Shown here: positions 8,582 to 18,156 of the stretch, piece after piece | Layout: the number at the start of each line of letters is the position of its first letter | How positions within the stretch are numbered: the stretch's first letter is position 1 | Source: JAWKTV01 sp041398905 | GTDB lineage: Bacteria > Planctomycetota > Planctomycetia > Planctomycetales > Planctomycetaceae | Direction of reading: 5' to 3' | DNA: 64,000 nt | Assembly (NCBI GenBank): GCA_041398905.1 | Contig: JAWKTV010000005.1 | Span: 248,001-312,000 of the forward strand | Translations under genes and position numbers: made by a program | The notes under the pieces: generated by a model | Database searches by the model: none | The model's input: only the letters and a program-made list of their open reading frames with translations | What the model was told of the DNA's origin: nothing

Positions 8582-10413
8582 CTAGCGTGACGATCGGAAC
8601 TCGAACACCGGAGCGGCCATGATGACCTGCTCCTGCTCGATCAACTCCAACTGCTGAAACGCCGCGCGCAGCAACCGCAGCCGCTGCGGATCGATCCCCT
8701 TCAGCATCGGCAATGCCGCATCCCACAGCGAAGTCCCCGCCCCCTCGGCCCGCAGTCCCAGCCGGGGCGGGTCGTTGCTGGAGTTGCCGCCGACGTCACC
8801 AAGCAGCGCTTCCAGGAAGTTCTCCGGCTCCGGCACGACGCGGACGTCGTAGCTCTTCAGCCCCGCTGCCTTCGCCGCCGCCGCGATCGCCGCATCGAGA
8901 CCACCCAGCTCGTCGATCAGTCCGAACTCCAGCGCCTGTCGACCCGTGAACACCCGGCCGCCCGCGAGTTCGTCGATCGGCTTCGCCAGTTTCTCGCCAC
9001 GAACATCGACGACGTGCTGCTTGAACACCCCGTAGACGTCGTCCATCCACGTTTGCATCGCATCACGTTCGCTGTCGAGAAGACGCGGCCCGTACCCAGC
9101 AGGCCGGCCCGCTCACCTCGCTCGATCGGATGGAACGTCACGCCGAGCTTACTCCACATCGCTGTCGTGGCGATCTTGCCACTCACCACGCCGATCGAAC
9201 CGGTGATCGTGCTCGGGTCGGCGAATACATGCTTCGAGCCGAGCGACACATAGTAACCCCCGCTCGCCGCGACGTTCCCCATCGAAACAATCAGCGGCTT
9301 CTTCGCCGCCAGCCGCTGGGTCGCCTGCAGGATCACTTCGCTCGCCACCGCCGAGCCACCGGGTGAATCGACCCGCAGCACCACCGCCTTGATCGTCTTG
9401 TCCTCCGCCGCCTTGTCGAGAGCCTTGCGAATCGGATCGCCATACGCCCCTTCCGCGCCGCCGAACATCGATGGCTGGGGGCTGCCCGGCAGAATCGACC
9501 CCTCGACGTACACCACTGCCACCGCGTCTTTGGTGTACCGCTTGGGCTTCGGTCCGGCCAACAGGTCCATGTAGAACTGCATCACCTCGAACGGGTTGTT
9601 GAAGTCGATCGTCTGCTGCTGCTTGCGGCCGTACTTCGTGTCGAACACGACATCATCACCATGCACTGACTTGATGTGTGCGACGAACTCGTCGCGGTGC
9701 TCGACGGCGTCGATCAAACCATCCGCCTGCGCCTTCTCGGCGGAGTACAGCCCCTCGTCGATCCACTTCTTCGCCTCCGCGACGTCCACCTTGCGGCCAT
9801 CGGCGATCAACTGCAACAGACCGTCGTAGATGCCGTCGTACAACCACTTGTACATCGTCGCAGCCTCTTCGCTCGGGCCGTCCAGCATGAACATCTCGCC
9901 GGCGCTCTTGTAAGCACCGCAGTGCAAGAAGTCCGGCTCGACCCCCAGACGGTCGAGCAACCCCCGCACGTAGGGCTGCTCGCCATACAGGCCAGTAATG
10001 AAGAGATACCCCGTCGGCGTGAAGCTCAGCCGGTCGACGCCAGCCAGCAGGGCGTATCCTCCGGTCATCGTCATGTCGCCATGCGCGTAGATCGGCTTGC
10101 CCGCTGTCCGCAGCCGCTGCATGGCTGCATGGAGTTCCTCCCGCTGGGCATGCCCGAATTCCGCCCCCTCCAGGAACAGCACGACGCCTGCGACCTTGTC
10201 GTCCGCCGCCGCCTGATCCAGTCGTCCCACGATCTCGCGGAACGAGGCGGCATCCAGCGGACCGAACGGGAACGACTCGCCCGCCGGCTTCTCAGACACT
10301 GTCCCTTTCAGGCTGAACACCGGCACCGTTTTGCCGGCGGCGTGCAGTGATGAACTGGCAGCGAACAGCACAGCCAACGTGGCCAACAGTGGCAAACCCA
10401 ACGAACGCAGCAT
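8582..10413 (-). CDS. sppA: Signal peptide peptidase SppA (67K type), one frameshift
   Basis: Cleaves remnant signal peptides in the inner membrane. Restoring one base gives 610 residues, the length of the long tandem-domain SppA. An N-terminal hydrophobic anchor (PLLATLAVLFAASSSLHAAG) precedes two S49-type domains. The second domain shows AVVLRVDSPGGSAVASEVIL and the nucleophile-region motif VSMGNVAASGGYYVSLGSKH, then TGSIGVVSGKI; the lysine general base lies in the first domain. The frame breaks near 9077: residues TGRVFS are followed in the other frame by ERDAMQTWMDDVYGVF and FTGRQALEFGLIDELGGLD. No essential residue is lost if the shift is a sequencing error. Its neighbour is a DUF493 gene. 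Confidence 0.9.
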
Positions 10414-10849
10414 AGAGGTACTCCGGTTCTCGATGTCAGCCGACTACCCAGGGTCGACAAATTTTCATTCTCGGCGTAACGCGGCGGCCGACTCCGCCGC
10501 GACACGATTGTACGCATCCCAAGGCCAACTCCGCAGGTGATTCTCGTCGACATCCTGAAGAAAAGCCCGGCAAGGCTCGTCGCCTGGTCTTCCGAGCGAA
10601 CAGCGACACCGCCAGCGTCCCGCGTCTTGATGCACGAATGACTACGAGAGCTGGCCGTCCCAGCCAGCCACTCCCCCGATTGCCCGTATACTCGCAGGTC
10701 GATGCCGCGAAATCACAGCGACGACCGATGACCTCCGGTGTTTGATGCCTCGCCGGTCCTGCGTGCCACTGCGCGCATCACATCGCGAAAAACTCTGACA
10801 GATTCTGGATCCCGTTCGGAATCTCAATTTTGTCCACTCCGTCACTTCG

Positions 10850-11101
10850 TTACTTGGTAGAATAACAGGCGAAGCCGGGAGGAGACGCCCGCAGGTGGCG
10901 ACAACCGGCCAGCCGGATTCGAGCCTGCATCGGACTCGGGACGGCTGCGGTCAGCATCGCAATCGCGAGGAGAATGCCTATGGAGATGGAAAGTCCACCG
11001 GGCCACGCTGGCAGCCTTTTGGGCCAGATGAACTTCGCAATCTTCGGATCACACCGCTGAACCGCCCATCGCTTGCACGCGATGGCACTGCTCGGGAACA
11101 C
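10850..11101 (-). CDS. Hypothetical small protein with one hydrophobic segment
   Basis: Up to 83 residues. A basic stretch (DPKIAKFIWPKRLPAWPGG) is followed by one credible membrane helix (LSISIGILLAIAMLTAAVPS). That basic-then-hydrophobic pattern is the only reason to list it. The N-terminal 18 residues look random, so the real start may be internal. There is no Shine-Dalgarno sequence and I recognise no homologue. It lies alone in a 0.8-kb gap and may be chance. Confidence 0.25.
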   Translation of the reverse strand: MFPSSAIACKRWAVQRCDPKIAKFIWPKRLPAWPGGLSISIGILLAIAMLTAAVPSPMQARIRLAGCRHLRASPPGFACYSTK

Positions 11102-11155
11102 GGGGTATCCAGCACAGAATCAAGCGCGGCGATTCATCGACGCAAGAGGCTGCAT

Positions 11156-11185
11156 GGGGAGAGCAACCGCGAGGCGGCTCTCCCC
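11156..11185. terminator. Stem-loop, possible terminator of the SDR gene
   Basis: A perfect 9-bp inverted repeat GGGGAGAGC / GCTCTCCCC with a 12-base loop, about 60 bp beyond the SDR stop codon. On the plus strand it is followed by TCTTGTTTG, on the minus strand by no T-run. A factor-assisted terminator or a transcript-stabilising hairpin is possible. Confidence 0.4.
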
Positions 11186-11246
11186 TCTTGTTTGCGCATC
11201 GACGGAGACGCTCGCGCTCCGCCCGACGCCATTCCCGCCGGTCGAT

Positions 11247-12026
11247 TCACTTCCCGACCGGCTGCATCGCTTTGATCAGCTTCCTGACGATCGCCGGCGG
11301 CGTGAAGCGGTTGCTGAACGCCAGCACTTTGTTCCCAAGCCCGGGCACGTACGTCGTCTTGCCGGCTCGAAAAGCGCGGTAACCTTTGTTCGCCACCACG
11401 TCCGCCCGCATCGCGAACTTGAACAGCAGCATCGAGTCCATCTCGGCGACTTCTGCGAAGCCTGTCTTCGTTGGGCCTGGACAAAGCGCGGTCACCGTCA
11501 CGCCTGTCCCTCGCAACTCCTCGGCGACCGCCTCGCTCATCGATCGGACGTACGCCTTCGATGCGTAGTACACCGCCGCATTGGGCCCCGGCTGGAACGA
11601 TGCGGTCGAAGCAACGTTCAGCACGCCCCCGCGCCGCCGCGCGAGCATTCCCGGCAAAAACAATCGCATGAGCTGTGTCAGTGACACGACATTCAGCTCG
11701 AGCATCTGCACGTAGGTGTCATTCGGAACATCCTGGAAGCGCTCCATCTTGCCAAACCCAGCGTTGTTCACCAGCACGTCGACCTCGGTACCCTCGGCGG
11801 AGAGTCGCTCGTACAACTGCTGCGGAGCCTCCGGGCGACTGAGGTCGGCTGGCAGCACACGCACCTCGACACCATGTGCCTGCCGCAGTTCTTCCGCGAG
11901 CGCTTGCAGTTTCTCCTCACTGCGGGCGACCAATATCAGTCGCGATCCATTCGCCGCGAACAGCTTCGCCAGCTCTCGTCCAATCCCGGACGACGCCCCC
12001 GTAATCAGTGCGGTCTCAGTCGGCAT
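11247..12026 (-). CDS. Short-chain dehydrogenase/reductase, DltE/YqjQ-like
   Basis: 259 residues of a classical SDR. The N-terminus has the cofactor motif ALITGASSGIGRELAKLFAA with an Arg-containing second strand (LILVARSEEKL) suggesting NADP(H). VDVLVNNAGFGKM follows, and the catalytic Ser and YxxxK fall in VASTASFQPGPNAAVYYASK (Tyr and Lys in YYASK). The tail TALCPGPTKTGFAEVAEM is typical of the subgroup annotated as ketoreductases of unknown substrate. It is divergently oriented to the DUF3050 gene with 276 bp between them, room for both promoters. Confidence 0.9.
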   Translation of the reverse strand: MPTETALITGASSGIGRELAKLFAANGSRLILVARSEEKLQALAEELRQAHGVEVRVLPADLSRPEAPQQLYERLSAEGTEVDVLVNNAGFGKMERFQDVPNDTYVQMLELNVVSLTQLMRLFLPGMLARRRGGVLNVASTASFQPGPNAAVYYASKAYVRSMSEAVAEELRGTGVTVTALCPGPTKTGFAEVAEMDSMLLFKFAMRADVVANKGYRAFRAGKTTYVPGLGNKVLAFSNRFTPPAIVRKLIKAMQPVGK

Positions 12027-12302
12027 ATCGCATCCCGTCGTCGTTCAATCGATTGGAGTGCAGTCGTCGTTTCCGTTCCGAGGAATCCGATTCGTCATGG
12101 CCGCGCCGCGCCTCGCGAGCTTCGGGGCCGAGCGACGCGACCAGTCGAGGCATCACTCGGTCTTTCGTCGTTCAGTCCCTGTCCGGCTCCGCATCACGGA
12201 ACCCGGTCACGCTCAATCCGGGCGGTCGCTCATTCTGCTCGACTGTCGGCGAATCGTGTAGCGACTATAGTCTTCCGCCTTCCGTCTCAACAGGAAAACA
12301 CG

Positions 12303-13073
12303 ATGTCTGACTGGAACGAAATGCTCGACCGCCTGCGGCCCCTACGCGATACGCTGCTGAGCCACCCGGTCTATCAGCGGATCGACTCGCCTGCCGCCGT
12401 GCGCACGTTCATGCAGGCGCACGTTTATGCGGTCTGGGATTTCATGTCGTTGCTCAAGACCCTGCAGCGACGGCTGACCTGTGTCTCGCTCCCGTGGGTG
12501 CCGCCAGAACATCCCGCCGTCGCCCGGCTGGTCAACGAAATTGTCCTCGCCGAAGAGACGGACCAGCTTGAAGACGGCACGATCATCAGCCACTTCAACT
12601 TGTATCTCGAAGCGATGCGCGAGGCCGGGGCCGACACCCGGCCCGTCGAGGGATTCCTCGCCCGGCTCGTCGCACGGCCAAACATTGACGCGGCGATGAC
12701 GGCCAGCGAACTTCCCGCCGCTGAGCAGGCGTTTCTGCGTGAGACCTTCCGCGTGATCGAGACTGATTCGCTTCCGGCCATCGCCGCCGCGTTCACCGTC
12801 GGTCGCGAGAACCTGCTTCCCGAACTGTTTCAGCAGGTGGTCAATCGCCTGGATGCCAGCACCGGAACCGATTTCACCACCTTCCGTCTGTACCTTGATC
12901 GTCATATCGCATTGGATGGCGACGAACACGGTCCGGCCGCGCAGCGGCTCGTCGAGACGCTCTGTGGGGATGATGATCGCAACTGGCGAAACGCTGAATC
13001 GGCTGCCCGCGCAGCGCTCGAGTCACGCCTGCAACTTTGGGATGCCGTCAGCGAACGTATCGGTCGCGCTTAA
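12303..13073 (+). CDS. DUF3050 family protein (heme oxygenase-like fold)
   Basis: 256 residues. The start is the ATG of MSDWNEMLDRLRPLRD. The diagnostic part is VRTFMQAHVYAVWDFMSLLK with LQRRLTCVSLPWVP, then IVLAEETDQLEDGTIISHFN and LYLDRHIALDGDEHGPAAQR. The spaced histidines and acidic residues fit a helical heme-oxygenase-like/di-metal fold. The family has no proven reaction. No signal peptide. It stands alone between a divergent SDR and a convergent secreted protein. Confidence 0.85.
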   Translation: MSDWNEMLDRLRPLRDTLLSHPVYQRIDSPAAVRTFMQAHVYAVWDFMSLLKTLQRRLTCVSLPWVPPEHPAVARLVNEIVLAEETDQLEDGTIISHFNLYLEAMREAGADTRPVEGFLARLVARPNIDAAMTASELPAAEQAFLRETFRVIETDSLPAIAAAFTVGRENLLPELFQQVVNRLDASTGTDFTTFRLYLDRHIALDGDEHGPAAQRLVETLCGDDDRNWRNAESAARAALESRLQLWDAVSERIGRA

Positions 13074-13101
13074 TTTCGCCTCGACATTCAGACCGCGAAC
13101 A

Positions 13102-14105
13102 TCACTGTTCGCGGCTCATCTCGTTCAGCCGCGCCTCCAACTCGGCGATCTTGCGATCCTGCTCCTGCACGACACGGGTTAGCGCCGCCACGATATCCAT
13201 ACTGGAGAGCGTCCTGCGGTCCGGCGTCGCCACCAGCTCCGGAGCGTCTTCCGCGATGAACCCGACCCGCGCGTCGCCCGGATCACTCTTGTAGCTGTAC
13301 TTGACCGGTGCCAGCGACATCACCGCCCGTCGCGCCTCCTCGGTCTCCAGCGCGGTGATGTCCTGCTTGAGTTCGCGGCTGCAGGCGTCGTTCCAACTGG
13401 TGCCGTTGCATGTCGCGTTCAACACCTGCAAGAGTGTCGCCGGGTTCGCCGCCGCGATGCCGACCCGGTCACCCTGCAATCGCATTGTCTCCGTCAAGCC
13501 CCCCCTGATTCATCACCCGGAACTGGAAGATACCGGTGAGCGACGGGTTGTTGAGGCTGATGAAGCTGGCCTGAAACCGCCCGGCCACCCGCGGCCCGGA
13601 GTTGGCGTTCAGCACCATGTCGAATCCGACCCGATTCGAGATGGAAGCATTCGCAGTGTTCTCAATCCCGATGACCGCCGTCCCGTTCTGCACGAACTTG
13701 CTGAACTGCGCCGTCCGCTCCGCGGAGTTGGCGGACGGCAAGTTGACGTGCAGCGGGTACAGGGGATTCAGCGTCCCCACGCCAACCCGTGGCCCGCCGT
13801 CACCATCACCCTGCACTTCGAGCGTATAGTTCGGCGGCTCCACTGCGGATGTTGAATGGAAAGGCCCCCGTGCTGAGTTCAACGAACTCCATGTACTTGC
13901 CGGTCAGTCCGTCATTGCCCCCAACGACACCGCTGATCCGCCAGTCATCCGCCGCACCGCCGGTTGTGTCGTCGAAGATGACCGACGGGTAGTCGTTGTT
14001 GATGATGACATCGCTCTGACCGTACAGGCTCCCCGGCCCCAGCACCGCCAGCAGAAGCAGTGGCACGCGACTGCGACTTAACCACTTGGCAAGGATTGCG
14101 AACAT
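13102..14105 (-). CDS. Secreted protein with C-terminal S74/tail-fibre chaperone-like domain, two frameshifts
   Basis: Read through shifts near 13850 and 13490 this is one protein of about 330 residues. A basic N-terminus and hydrophobic run (VPLLLLAVLGPGSLYGQ) make a signal peptide. The middle contains GVGTLNPLYPLHVNLPSANS and NRVGFDMVLNANSGPRVAGR, repeats typical of bacterial tail-fibre-like surface proteins. The C-terminal domain (LKQDITALETEEARRAVMSL, VKYSYKSDPGDARVGFIAED, then a coiled coil VVQEQDRKIAELEARLNEMS) matches the intramolecular chaperone fold. The Ser-Asp self-cleavage pair normally seen just before the LK is replaced by CSRE, so it may not autoprocess. Likely a trimeric surface protein. 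Confidence 0.72.
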
Positions 14106-14314
14106 CGTTGGCTTCCATTGTTGAAGGACACGCCCGCCGCCACGGATTCGTCAGTGTGGCGGAAACGACTACTCAACTCCATCTTCGGCAAGAGACCGCT
14201 CGCCGCAAGTCCGCGGCTTTGCGAAATTTCCTGCGGTCGCTCACGGCCGACGAGTCACGGCCCCATTCGGGCGTTCACCGGCAGCTGCCATCGCGTCCTG
14301 CCTTAAACGGCGAA

Positions 14315-14339
14315 GCATCCGTGACTTTGCCACGGATGC
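14315..14339 (-). terminator. Stem-loop downstream of the DUF309 gene
   Basis: Inverted repeat GCATCCGTG / CACGGATGC (9 bp, 7-base loop) about 100 bp past the DUF309 stop. On the minus strand TTCGCCGTTTAAGG follows, so the T-tract is weak. It also separates the DUF309 gene from the S74 gene start. Confidence 0.4.
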
Positions 14340-14435
14340 TCGCAATCTTGTTCAGTTCCATCCGCCGCCGGTTCTGAGCAGCTGCCTCGCACACCACCAG
14401 CCGCCGCGACTTTCGCGACCGTCAGACCGGGGCAG

Positions 14436-14996
14436 CTAGCAGACCGGAGACTGTTCCGGGATCAACAGGAACGGGAACACGCGCAGCGGTCGACCCGGCT
14501 CGAGATCGGTGGGGTACGATAACTGGGCCGCGCGGTCAGCGGCGAACTGCAGCAGCGTGAAGTCCAGACCGCAGTAGCGGTCGACATCCGACTCCGCGGC
14601 GATGTCCGCGAACACTTCACCCGCCGAAGCCGCATGTCGGCGAACGCCGTGAATGCTTTCCTCTCGCACCTTCATTCCGGCCGCCGCCATCTTCACCAGC
14701 CCTTTCAGGAACCGCCCTTCGAGCGTGTCCGGCGTGGTGATCTTGTGCAGTCGCTCCCATTCGTCGTGGGCTTCCCAGTAGAACCCCAGATTGAACAGGT
14801 CCAGTCCCAGCAGGTATGAGCGGTTCTCAGCCCAGTACGCCTCATGGAGGGGCTTGCACTGCAGAGGCTTACGATCGTGGCTGTGTCCCCGAGGATCACG
14901 ATACGGATGCGGAGTCCCCGCGCCCGGCGTATGGGTATAACGGGGCAAGTCCGCAGCTGGGAGCAGTCGCACGAACTTCACATCAGCCTGAATCAT
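14436..14996 (-). CDS. DUF309-family protein
   Basis: 186 residues from the ATG of MIQADVKFVRLLPAADL; twelve further codons are open upstream but have no ribosome site. The core YLLGLDLFNLGFYWEAHDEW followed by ERLHKI is the DUF309 signature (a helical metal-binding-like motif with the conserved HxxWE pattern), and FLKGLVKMAAAGMKVREES continues it. DUF309 proteins are about 110-180 residues and lack a defined function. An N-terminal extension of about 60 residues rich in His and Pro is not part of the domain. Monocistronic between hairpins. Confidence 0.75.
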   Translation of the reverse strand: MIQADVKFVRLLPAADLPRYTHTPGAGTPHPYRDPRGHSHDRKPLQCKPLHEAYWAENRSYLLGLDLFNLGFYWEAHDEWERLHKITTPDTLEGRFLKGLVKMAAAGMKVREESIHGVRRHAASAGEVFADIAAESDVDRYCGLDFTLLQFAADRAAQLSYPTDLEPGRPLRVFPFLLIPEQSPVC

Positions 14997-15388
14997 TGTT
15001 GAATTCCTGTGTTCGCAATACAGCGTGATCACCAGACCCCGCAGGGCGGGGCGTCAAGACGCACCGCGACCGCATCTCGCCAGTGAAACCGACGTCCATC
15101 ACCATTAAGACGCCTGGTACCCGGGTAGAACGGCCGCGTTGATATCCGCTGCTGGACTTGGCCGCACCGCCGAAACTGCGGCAAGGCCAATGAGTTAGGT
15201 GGGACAGCAATCCGTGCCGGGGACGGACCCCTCCTGAGCGGGTCGGTTGAGTCCTGCAACTTCGTTGACTGCGGGAAACCTCAACCGTCCCATTAGAAGC
15301 GGTGACCGAGCGAAAGGCCAGCAAAAACTTTCCAGAAACTTGACATTCCCACGCTCGATCGCAGGCGGCATCAAACTGTTTCGATCAG
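14997..15388. other. Intergenic region
   Basis: About 390 bp between the DUF309 gene and the end of the BASS transporter gene, both leftward. No coding frame, repeat or RNA motif recognised. Confidence 0.4.
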
Positions 15389-16417
15389 TCAGGCAGGGCA
15401 ATCTGGTGAGGCTTCGCCGGTCGGTTGATCGTCTCGATCGCCGGTCTCGACCCCACCGCCCCCCAACCGCGCGAACCACTGTGCCAGCAGCGTCCCCGTC
15501 AGCACGCATCCGAAGGTGTAGAGGGCCGTCGGGATCGTCGCGACCGTCCCGGCCGACAGGACAGACATCGCGAGCGATGTCCCCACGCCGCAGTTCTGCA
15601 TGCCCACTTCAATGGTCAGCGCCCGCCGCATCGGCTCAGGCAGCCCAAAGGCCGCTCCAGCCAGGTATCCCGCCACATACCCCAGCAGGTTGATTCCCAG
15701 GAGCGTCCAGGTGATCGTCATAAACACCTCGGACGATCCGCCCTCCGTGAGGTATCCCCGCTGCAGCCCGACCACCGCTGCGATGATCCACAGGATTGCC
15801 AGATTCGCCGCGCTCTCGCCCCAGCGGGACATCAGCCCCGCCAGTGGCCGCGACCAGCGGCAGAGCCCGAACCCCGCGATCACCGGCAGCACCACCGTCC
15901 ACAGCAGTTCGATGCTGATGGACACCAGCCTCTCGTTCGGTATCGCCGTCCCGCCGGTCAGCTTGAGGGCCAGTGGGACCACCAGTGGCGAAAGCAGCGT
16001 CGCCGAGGTCGTCAGACAGACCGAGTAGCTGACGTTCCCCCTGGCCGCGAGGGTCAGCACGTTCGACGCCATCGCCCCAGGCACCGCGCCGACAATCATC
16101 ACACCAATCCGCAGGTCGCCCTCCAGCCCCGCGAGCGTTGCCCCCGCCCACGCCAACAGTGGCATCACACCGAACTGCACCGCCGTTCCAAACAGCACCG
16201 CGGTCCATTGCCGGGCGATCTGCCGGACTTCATCGGGCGGCAAGAGCCCGCCGATGCAGAACATCGTCAGGACAATTGCCCCTTTGATCCCGCCCTTGCT
16301 CGCCACAAACGGGTCGATGCCCGCCGTCTCGCCCCCCAGCCAACGCATCAAGTCCGGCCAACAGAACGCCAGCCCGGAACTGAGAACCAGCCAAAGGGTC
16401 AGATACCGGCGGAGCAT
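15389..16417 (-). CDS. Bile acid:sodium symporter (BASS) family transporter
   Basis: 342 residues with about nine to ten hydrophobic helices. The SBF-type features are GIKGAIVLTMFCIGGLLPPD, the cation-site region GAVPGAMASNVLTLAARGNV followed by SVCLTTSATLLSPLVVP, and the second-repeat crossover EVGMQNCGVGTSLAMSVL. Members move organic anions, pantoate, pyruvate or sulfate-type compounds with sodium; the substrate here cannot be predicted. A long hairpin separates it from xylose isomerase upstream, so the two are probably independent units. Confidence 0.88.
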   Translation of the reverse strand: MLRRYLTLWLVLSSGLAFCWPDLMRWLGGETAGIDPFVASKGGIKGAIVLTMFCIGGLLPPDEVRQIARQWTAVLFGTAVQFGVMPLLAWAGATLAGLEGDLRIGVMIVGAVPGAMASNVLTLAARGNVSYSVCLTTSATLLSPLVVPLALKLTGGTAIPNERLVSISIELLWTVVLPVIAGFGLCRWSRPLAGLMSRWGESAANLAILWIIAAVVGLQRGYLTEGGSSEVFMTITWTLLGINLLGYVAGYLAGAAFGLPEPMRRALTIEVGMQNCGVGTSLAMSVLSAGTVATIPTALYTFGCVLTGTLLAQWFARLGGGGVETGDRDDQPTGEASPDCPA

Positions 16418-16438
16418 GTGTGCATATGGCCATTTGAA

Positions 16439-16492
16439 ACGCGCCGGTACAACCGGCGGCTAAACTGCTTAGCCCCGGTTGTACCGGCGCGT
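16439..16492. terminator. Long near-perfect stem-loop between xylA and the BASS gene
   Basis: The outer arms ACGCGCCGGTACAACCGG (16439-16456) and CCGGTTGTACCGGCGCGT (16475-16492) are perfect 18-bp complements. Inside, GGCTAA and TTAGCC pair around ACTGC, with one bulged C. It lies 28 bp after the xylA stop and 22 bp before the transporter ATG. No T-run follows, so it could be a terminator, an mRNA-stabilising structure or a dispersed palindrome. Confidence 0.6.
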
Positions 16493-16520
16493 CGATGTCG
16501 AGGCGGGTGCTCGAACCGGC

Positions 16521-17834
16521 TTAGATATACCGGTTGATCAGATTCTCAATCCACTCCTGCCGGCCCGACTTGTTGGGGGAAATCTCGCCCCTGTCGAGCA
16601 TGTAGGTTTCCAGGTCCGCGAAGCTGGCCGAGCCGTCTTCGATCTTCGCGCCGATCCCCGAGTCGAAGCTGCTGTAGCGCTCCGCGACGAACTTGTTGAG
16701 GATCCCTTCCTGACGAATCGCCGCCGCGATCTTCGCGCCGCGGGCGAATGCGTCCATCCCGCCGATGTGCGCGTGGAACAGATCGATCGGGTCGAAGCTC
16801 TCACGCCGCACCTTCGCGTCGAAGTTCGTGCCACCCGAGCCAAGCCCCTGCTGTTCCAGAATCACCAGCATGATCTGCGTGGTGAGGTAGATGTCGGTCG
16901 GGAACTGGTCGGTGTCCCAGCCCAGCAGCAAATCGCCGGTGTTGGCATCGATCGAGCCCAGCGCGCCATGAATCCGCGCTACCTCCAGTTCGTGCATCAT
17001 CGAGTGCCCGGCGAGGGTCGCGTGATTCGTCTCGATGTTGAGCTTCACGATGCCATCGAGACCGTTGCGGCCGATGAAGTTCAGGCAGGCCGCCGCGTCG
17101 AAATCGTACTGGTGCTTGGTCGGTTCCTTCGGCTTCGGCTCAAACAGGAACTGCCCGTTGAAACCGATCGACTTCGCATGCTCGTGCGCCATGTGCATGA
17201 ACCGCGCGAGGTGATCCAGCTCACGCTGCATGTTCGTGTTGTACAGGCTCATGTAGCCTTCGCGACCGCCCCAGAAGACGTAATTCTCGCCCCCCAGTTC
17301 GTACGTCACCTCAATCGCCTTCTTCACCTGCGCTGCGGCGTAGGCGAACACATCGGCGTTGCAGCTTGTCGCTGCGCCATGCAGGTAGCGGGGGTGGCTA
17401 AACAGGTTCGCTGTGCCCCACAGCAGCTTGATGCCAGTCTCGGCCTGCTTCTCCTTGAGCTTCGCGGCGATCTTGTCGAAGTTCGCGTTCGATTCCGCGA
17501 GGGTCTTTCCCTCGGGCGAAACATCGCGGTCGTGCCAGCAGTAGAACGGTGCTCCCAGCTTCGTCATGAACTCGAACGCCACGTCCACCCGCTTGAGGGC
17601 GTTGGCGATCGAATCGCTGCCGTCATCCCACGGCCGATGCAGCGTCGGTGCCCCGAACGGATCACTACCCGTTCCCCGGAACGTGTGCCAGTAACAGACG
17701 CTGAACCGGAACAGGTCCCGCATCGACTGACCTTCGATCACCTCATCGGGATTGTAGTGCTTGAACGCCAGATCGTTCCGGCTGTCAGGCCCTTCGTACT
17801 TGATCTCCGGAACGTCTGGGAAGTAGTCGGCCAT
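16521..17834 (-). CDS. xylA: Xylose isomerase
   Basis: Interconverts D-xylose and D-xylulose in the cytoplasm. 437 residues, the size of class II xylose isomerases. Active-site segments are visible: the catalytic His in FYCWHDRDVSPEGKTLAE, the metal Glu/Lys region FLFEPKPKEPTKHQYDFDAA, NIETNHATLAGHSMMHELEV, and metal ligands in GSIDANTGDLLLGWDTDQFP. The start is the ATG of MADYFPDVPEIKYEGP. No xylulokinase, regulator or transporter of the pathway is adjacent, so it is either solitary or part of a scattered pathway. Confidence 0.97.
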   Translation of the reverse strand: MADYFPDVPEIKYEGPDSRNDLAFKHYNPDEVIEGQSMRDLFRFSVCYWHTFRGTGSDPFGAPTLHRPWDDGSDSIANALKRVDVAFEFMTKLGAPFYCWHDRDVSPEGKTLAESNANFDKIAAKLKEKQAETGIKLLWGTANLFSHPRYLHGAATSCNADVFAYAAAQVKKAIEVTYELGGENYVFWGGREGYMSLYNTNMQRELDHLARFMHMAHEHAKSIGFNGQFLFEPKPKEPTKHQYDFDAAACLNFIGRNGLDGIVKLNIETNHATLAGHSMMHELEVARIHGALGSIDANTGDLLLGWDTDQFPTDIYLTTQIMLVILEQQGLGSGGTNFDAKVRRESFDPIDLFHAHIGGMDAFARGAKIAAAIRQEGILNKFVAERYSSFDSGIGAKIEDGSASFADLETYMLDRGEISPNKSGRQEWIENLINRYI

Positions 17835-18156
17835 GATGTCGAGCGGGGGTTGGATGGAGTACGCACGGCCGGGGCGAAACAGACCCGCAAACCGTCTCAA
17901 GCTTTCTCAAGCCGACAGTGTAAGTCCGCACTTCGCGGATCAAAGCCCCTGCTTGGCCGCGACACTCGGGGCGCAGTCGCTGGTTGGTGGGGGATGCGGC
18001 GGCACAGTGCCGCCATGCCACGGCCTCGGCGACACGGACACAATCGCGAACCCTCGCACGATTTCTGGCGAGCCGGCGTGCGTTAGCAACCGGACCGGGG
18101 CCGTACCGCGCTGCGTTGCTGATTGCCATCGGCTGATGGCCAGACGGCACTGCGGC
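17835..18156. other. Intergenic region with small palindrome
   Basis: About 320 bp between xylA and the EpmA-like gene. A small hairpin GGCGGCA / TGCCGCC with a 3-base loop lies at 17998-18014 and could end transcription from the right. Nothing else recognised. Confidence 0.4.

Larger units (their letters stand above)
10414..11246. other. Long gap between sppA and the SDR gene
   Basis: About 830 bp that holds at best one doubtful small protein and one hairpin. I found no RNase P, SRP or tRNA signature. A GGAAAGTCC string near 10990 recalls RNase P RNA but none of the other conserved blocks are present. Confidence 0.4.

Noticed and set aside
10865..11200. RNase P RNA or another structured RNA
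   Set aside because: Only a GGAAAGTCC string and a hairpin fit; the other conserved blocks of RNase P are absent.
16479..18086. Long plus-strand open frame opposite xylA
   Set aside because: Mirror of the xylose isomerase gene, with Arg/Val-rich random composition.
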